Shown here one piece after another: positions 32,509-33,718 of a stretch of 33,718 bases of DNA. This stretch comes from PWPR01 sp046542315 (lineage in GTDB: Bacteria > Bacillota > UBA994 > PWPR01), in contig JBKHBO010000016.1 of NCBI GenBank assembly GCA_046542315.1, forward strand, positions 1 to 33,718, written 5' to 3'. The first letter of the stretch is position 1. Every line of letters starts with the position of its first letter. The translations under genes were made by a program, and so were the position numbers. The notes beneath the pieces were generated by a model, which saw nothing but the letters and a program-made list of their open reading frames with translations, had not been told where the DNA came from and did not search any database.

Positions 32509-33652
32509 GATTCACATCTCCCAAAGATAAACCAACTACATTACTAAAAGCAGTTTTAATATCATTTAGTTCATTTTTATCTATCTCTTCTGATACATCT
32601 ACATTTTTGAAAGTATCTATTTTTAAAATTTCTAAATCTTTCATTAACTGACGATTTTGAGTTTGAATTTCAAGATATCTTTTTAGTTTATGACCCAAGC
32701 CTTTTAAATTAGCACTTCCACCGCTTAAAAAAATATATTTAAGTGAATACATTCTATTTCTTGAAGTAACATATTGAATGGATCTCCATATTTGCTCAAA
32801 AATATTATTTTGTAGTTGATTTAAGTTCTCCAAATTTTCTATATTAACTAACCCATTTTCACATTTGTAGTGTTCAGCTTCGTTGTTTGTTATTTCTAAA
32901 TCTTTTTCAAATGCCCTTGTAATGTTAGCTCCACCATATGAAATAACTCTATATAAGAAAAGCCTATTACTATCAAATATAGATACTAATGTAGCTGAAG
33001 ATCCTAAGTCTATATTTATTACTAGCTTATTCTCTTCTAAATCTTTAGTGTAGTTGTATTTTAAACAACTCCAAGATGCCATAGATGGTACGCCTATTTT
33101 GTATATTTCATAATGAAACTTCTTAAATAAATCTATACTCATATCTACAAATTTAGTTTCTGCTGCGTATACATGAACTAATGTAGATTCATTAGTTCTC
33201 TCTGCTATATCAAAATCATAATATACTTCATCGGAGTGATATGGGATCTCATCTTCTAAAGTCATATCTAATACTTGATTAATTTCATGTTTAGGTATGT
33301 TAGGAGGCATTGACATTGGTCTCATTACTAAGTTTTCATAATTGCAAAGTAAAAAGATATTTTTTGATACAAAGCTATTATTTGCCAATAAATCACATAA
33401 ATTTTTTATAAATTCAGGATTATCAAATTTTTGATATATATTTTTTTTAATAATATCTTGTTCCCATGGATAATAAAGAAGTCTGGTAATTTCTTTTCTT
33501 TTACTATCAAATTCAACTGCTTTTAAACTAAAAGAACCAATGTCTATCGCTATATAATCTTTTGGTATAGGGATTTTTTTCTCTCTATACTTTAACTTCT
33601 GGAAAATATCAAAAGATAAATTTGGCAATTTTATTGGTTGATTTAGTTTCAT
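32501..33652 (-). CDS. pilM: Type IV pilus assembly protein PilM
   Basis: A cytoplasmic actin/FtsA-like ATP-binding protein of the pilus alignment complex. ASKHA motifs from ATG 33652: phosphate 1 IDIGSFSLKAVE (36-47), phosphate 2 VINIDLGSSATLVSIF (about 212-227) and the adenosine motif FLSGGSANLKGL. It carries an N-terminal extension of about 30 residues before the fold. A GTG at 33664 is also in frame, but AGGA stands only 2 bases before it. GGGGAAAG, 6 bases before ATG 33652, is the better site. PilM binds the PilN tail encoded next in the operon. It is 383 residues long. Confidence 0.9.
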   Translation of the reverse strand: MKLNQPIKLPNLSFDIFQKLKYREKKIPIPKDYIAIDIGSFSLKAVEFDSKRKEITRLLYYPWEQDIIKKNIYQKFDNPEFIKNLCDLLANNSFVSKNIFLLCNYENLVMRPMSMPPNIPKHEINQVLDMTLEDEIPYHSDEVYYDFDIAERTNESTLVHVYAAETKFVDMSIDLFKKFHYEIYKIGVPSMASWSCLKYNYTKDLEENKLVINIDLGSSATLVSIFDSNRLFLYRVISYGGANITRAFEKDLEITNNEAEHYKCENGLVNIENLENLNQLQNNIFEQIWRSIQYVTSRNRMYSLKYIFLSGGSANLKGLGHKLKRYLEIQTQNRQLMKDLEILKIDTFKNVDVSEEIDKNELNDIKTAFSNVVGLSLGDVNHE

Positions 33653-33668
33653 TTCTTTCCCCACTATC

Positions 33669-33718
33669 CTAATTTATTATAATCTCATTAACTGTAATAT
33701 TAGTTTCACTAGTTGTTA
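33669..33718 (-). CDS. 3' end of an upstream gene (partial)
   Basis: One of the three minus-strand frames is open from the window edge to a TAG at 33669-33671; the other two contain early stops. It would encode about 15 residues ending in TVNEIIIN. It lies 16 bases before pilM, the spacing seen throughout this operon, so it is probably the tail of another pilus gene. The stretch is too short to identify, and chance openness cannot be excluded. Confidence 0.4.
   Translation of the reverse strand, partial: TTSETNITVNEIIIN

Noticed and set aside
1..33718. tRNA/rRNA genes, CRISPR arrays, insertion sequences, phage or defence genes
   Set aside because: There are no repeat arrays, no transposase-like proteins and no gap large enough for RNA genes; base composition looks even across the window.

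Overview
The window is an AT-rich stretch (roughly one third G+C by eye) from a low-GC anaerobic Firmicute. The evidence is the gene order (efp, yqhY, nusB, folD, xseA, xseB, ispA, dxs, tlyA, nadK, recN), strong AGGAGG-type ribosome binding sites with many TTG and GTG starts, ferredoxin-linked 2-oxoacid oxidation and phosphate butyryltransferase/butyrate kinase. The mix resembles amino-acid-fermenting clostridia. A group such as Natranaerobiales/Proteinivoraceae is a guess, not a demonstration.

All 38 complete genes lie on the minus strand, so transcription runs from high to low coordinates. At the right end are type IV pilus genes (pilM, pilN, a pilO-like gene and a prepilin; 30798-33652), with the tail of one more gene at the window edge. 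They run without a break into shikimate-pathway genes (aroA, aroE, aroK, aroB, aroQ; 26743-30786), then pepQ, efp, cobO and an M42 peptidase. A housekeeping cluster follows (12867-23463): yqhY, nusB, a divergent TsaD paralogue, folD, xseA, xseB, ispA, dxs, tlyA, an unknown two-helix membrane protein, nadK and recN. Most junctions overlap or are separated by under 25 bases.

After a 108-base AT-rich gap comes a coherent energy module (6429-12758): butyrate kinase, phosphate butyryltransferase, a second butyrate kinase, an uncharacterised P-loop NTPase, and a four-subunit 2-oxoacid:ferredoxin oxidoreductase of the VOR type. Together these would convert branched-chain 2-oxoacids to acyl-CoA, acyl-phosphate and acid, giving reduced ferredoxin and ATP. 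The module ends at a strong intrinsic terminator (about 6389-6419). A separate unit then starts from an extended -10 promoter (6329-6337): pyruvate kinase, D-Ala-D-Ala ligase, phosphopentomutase, pyrimidine-nucleoside phosphorylase and a fumarylacetoacetate-hydrolase-family enzyme. It ends at a terminator at 50-85.

No RNA genes, insertion sequences, CRISPR arrays or phage genes were seen. Most of the window is conventional core metabolism. The parts most worth a second look are the NTPase inside the VOR/Buk operon, the TsaD paralogue with altered motifs, the two-helix protein beside nadK where argR is missing, the terminator-like hairpin just before nusB, and the replacement of usual neighbours (accBC, argR, spoIVB-spo0A).
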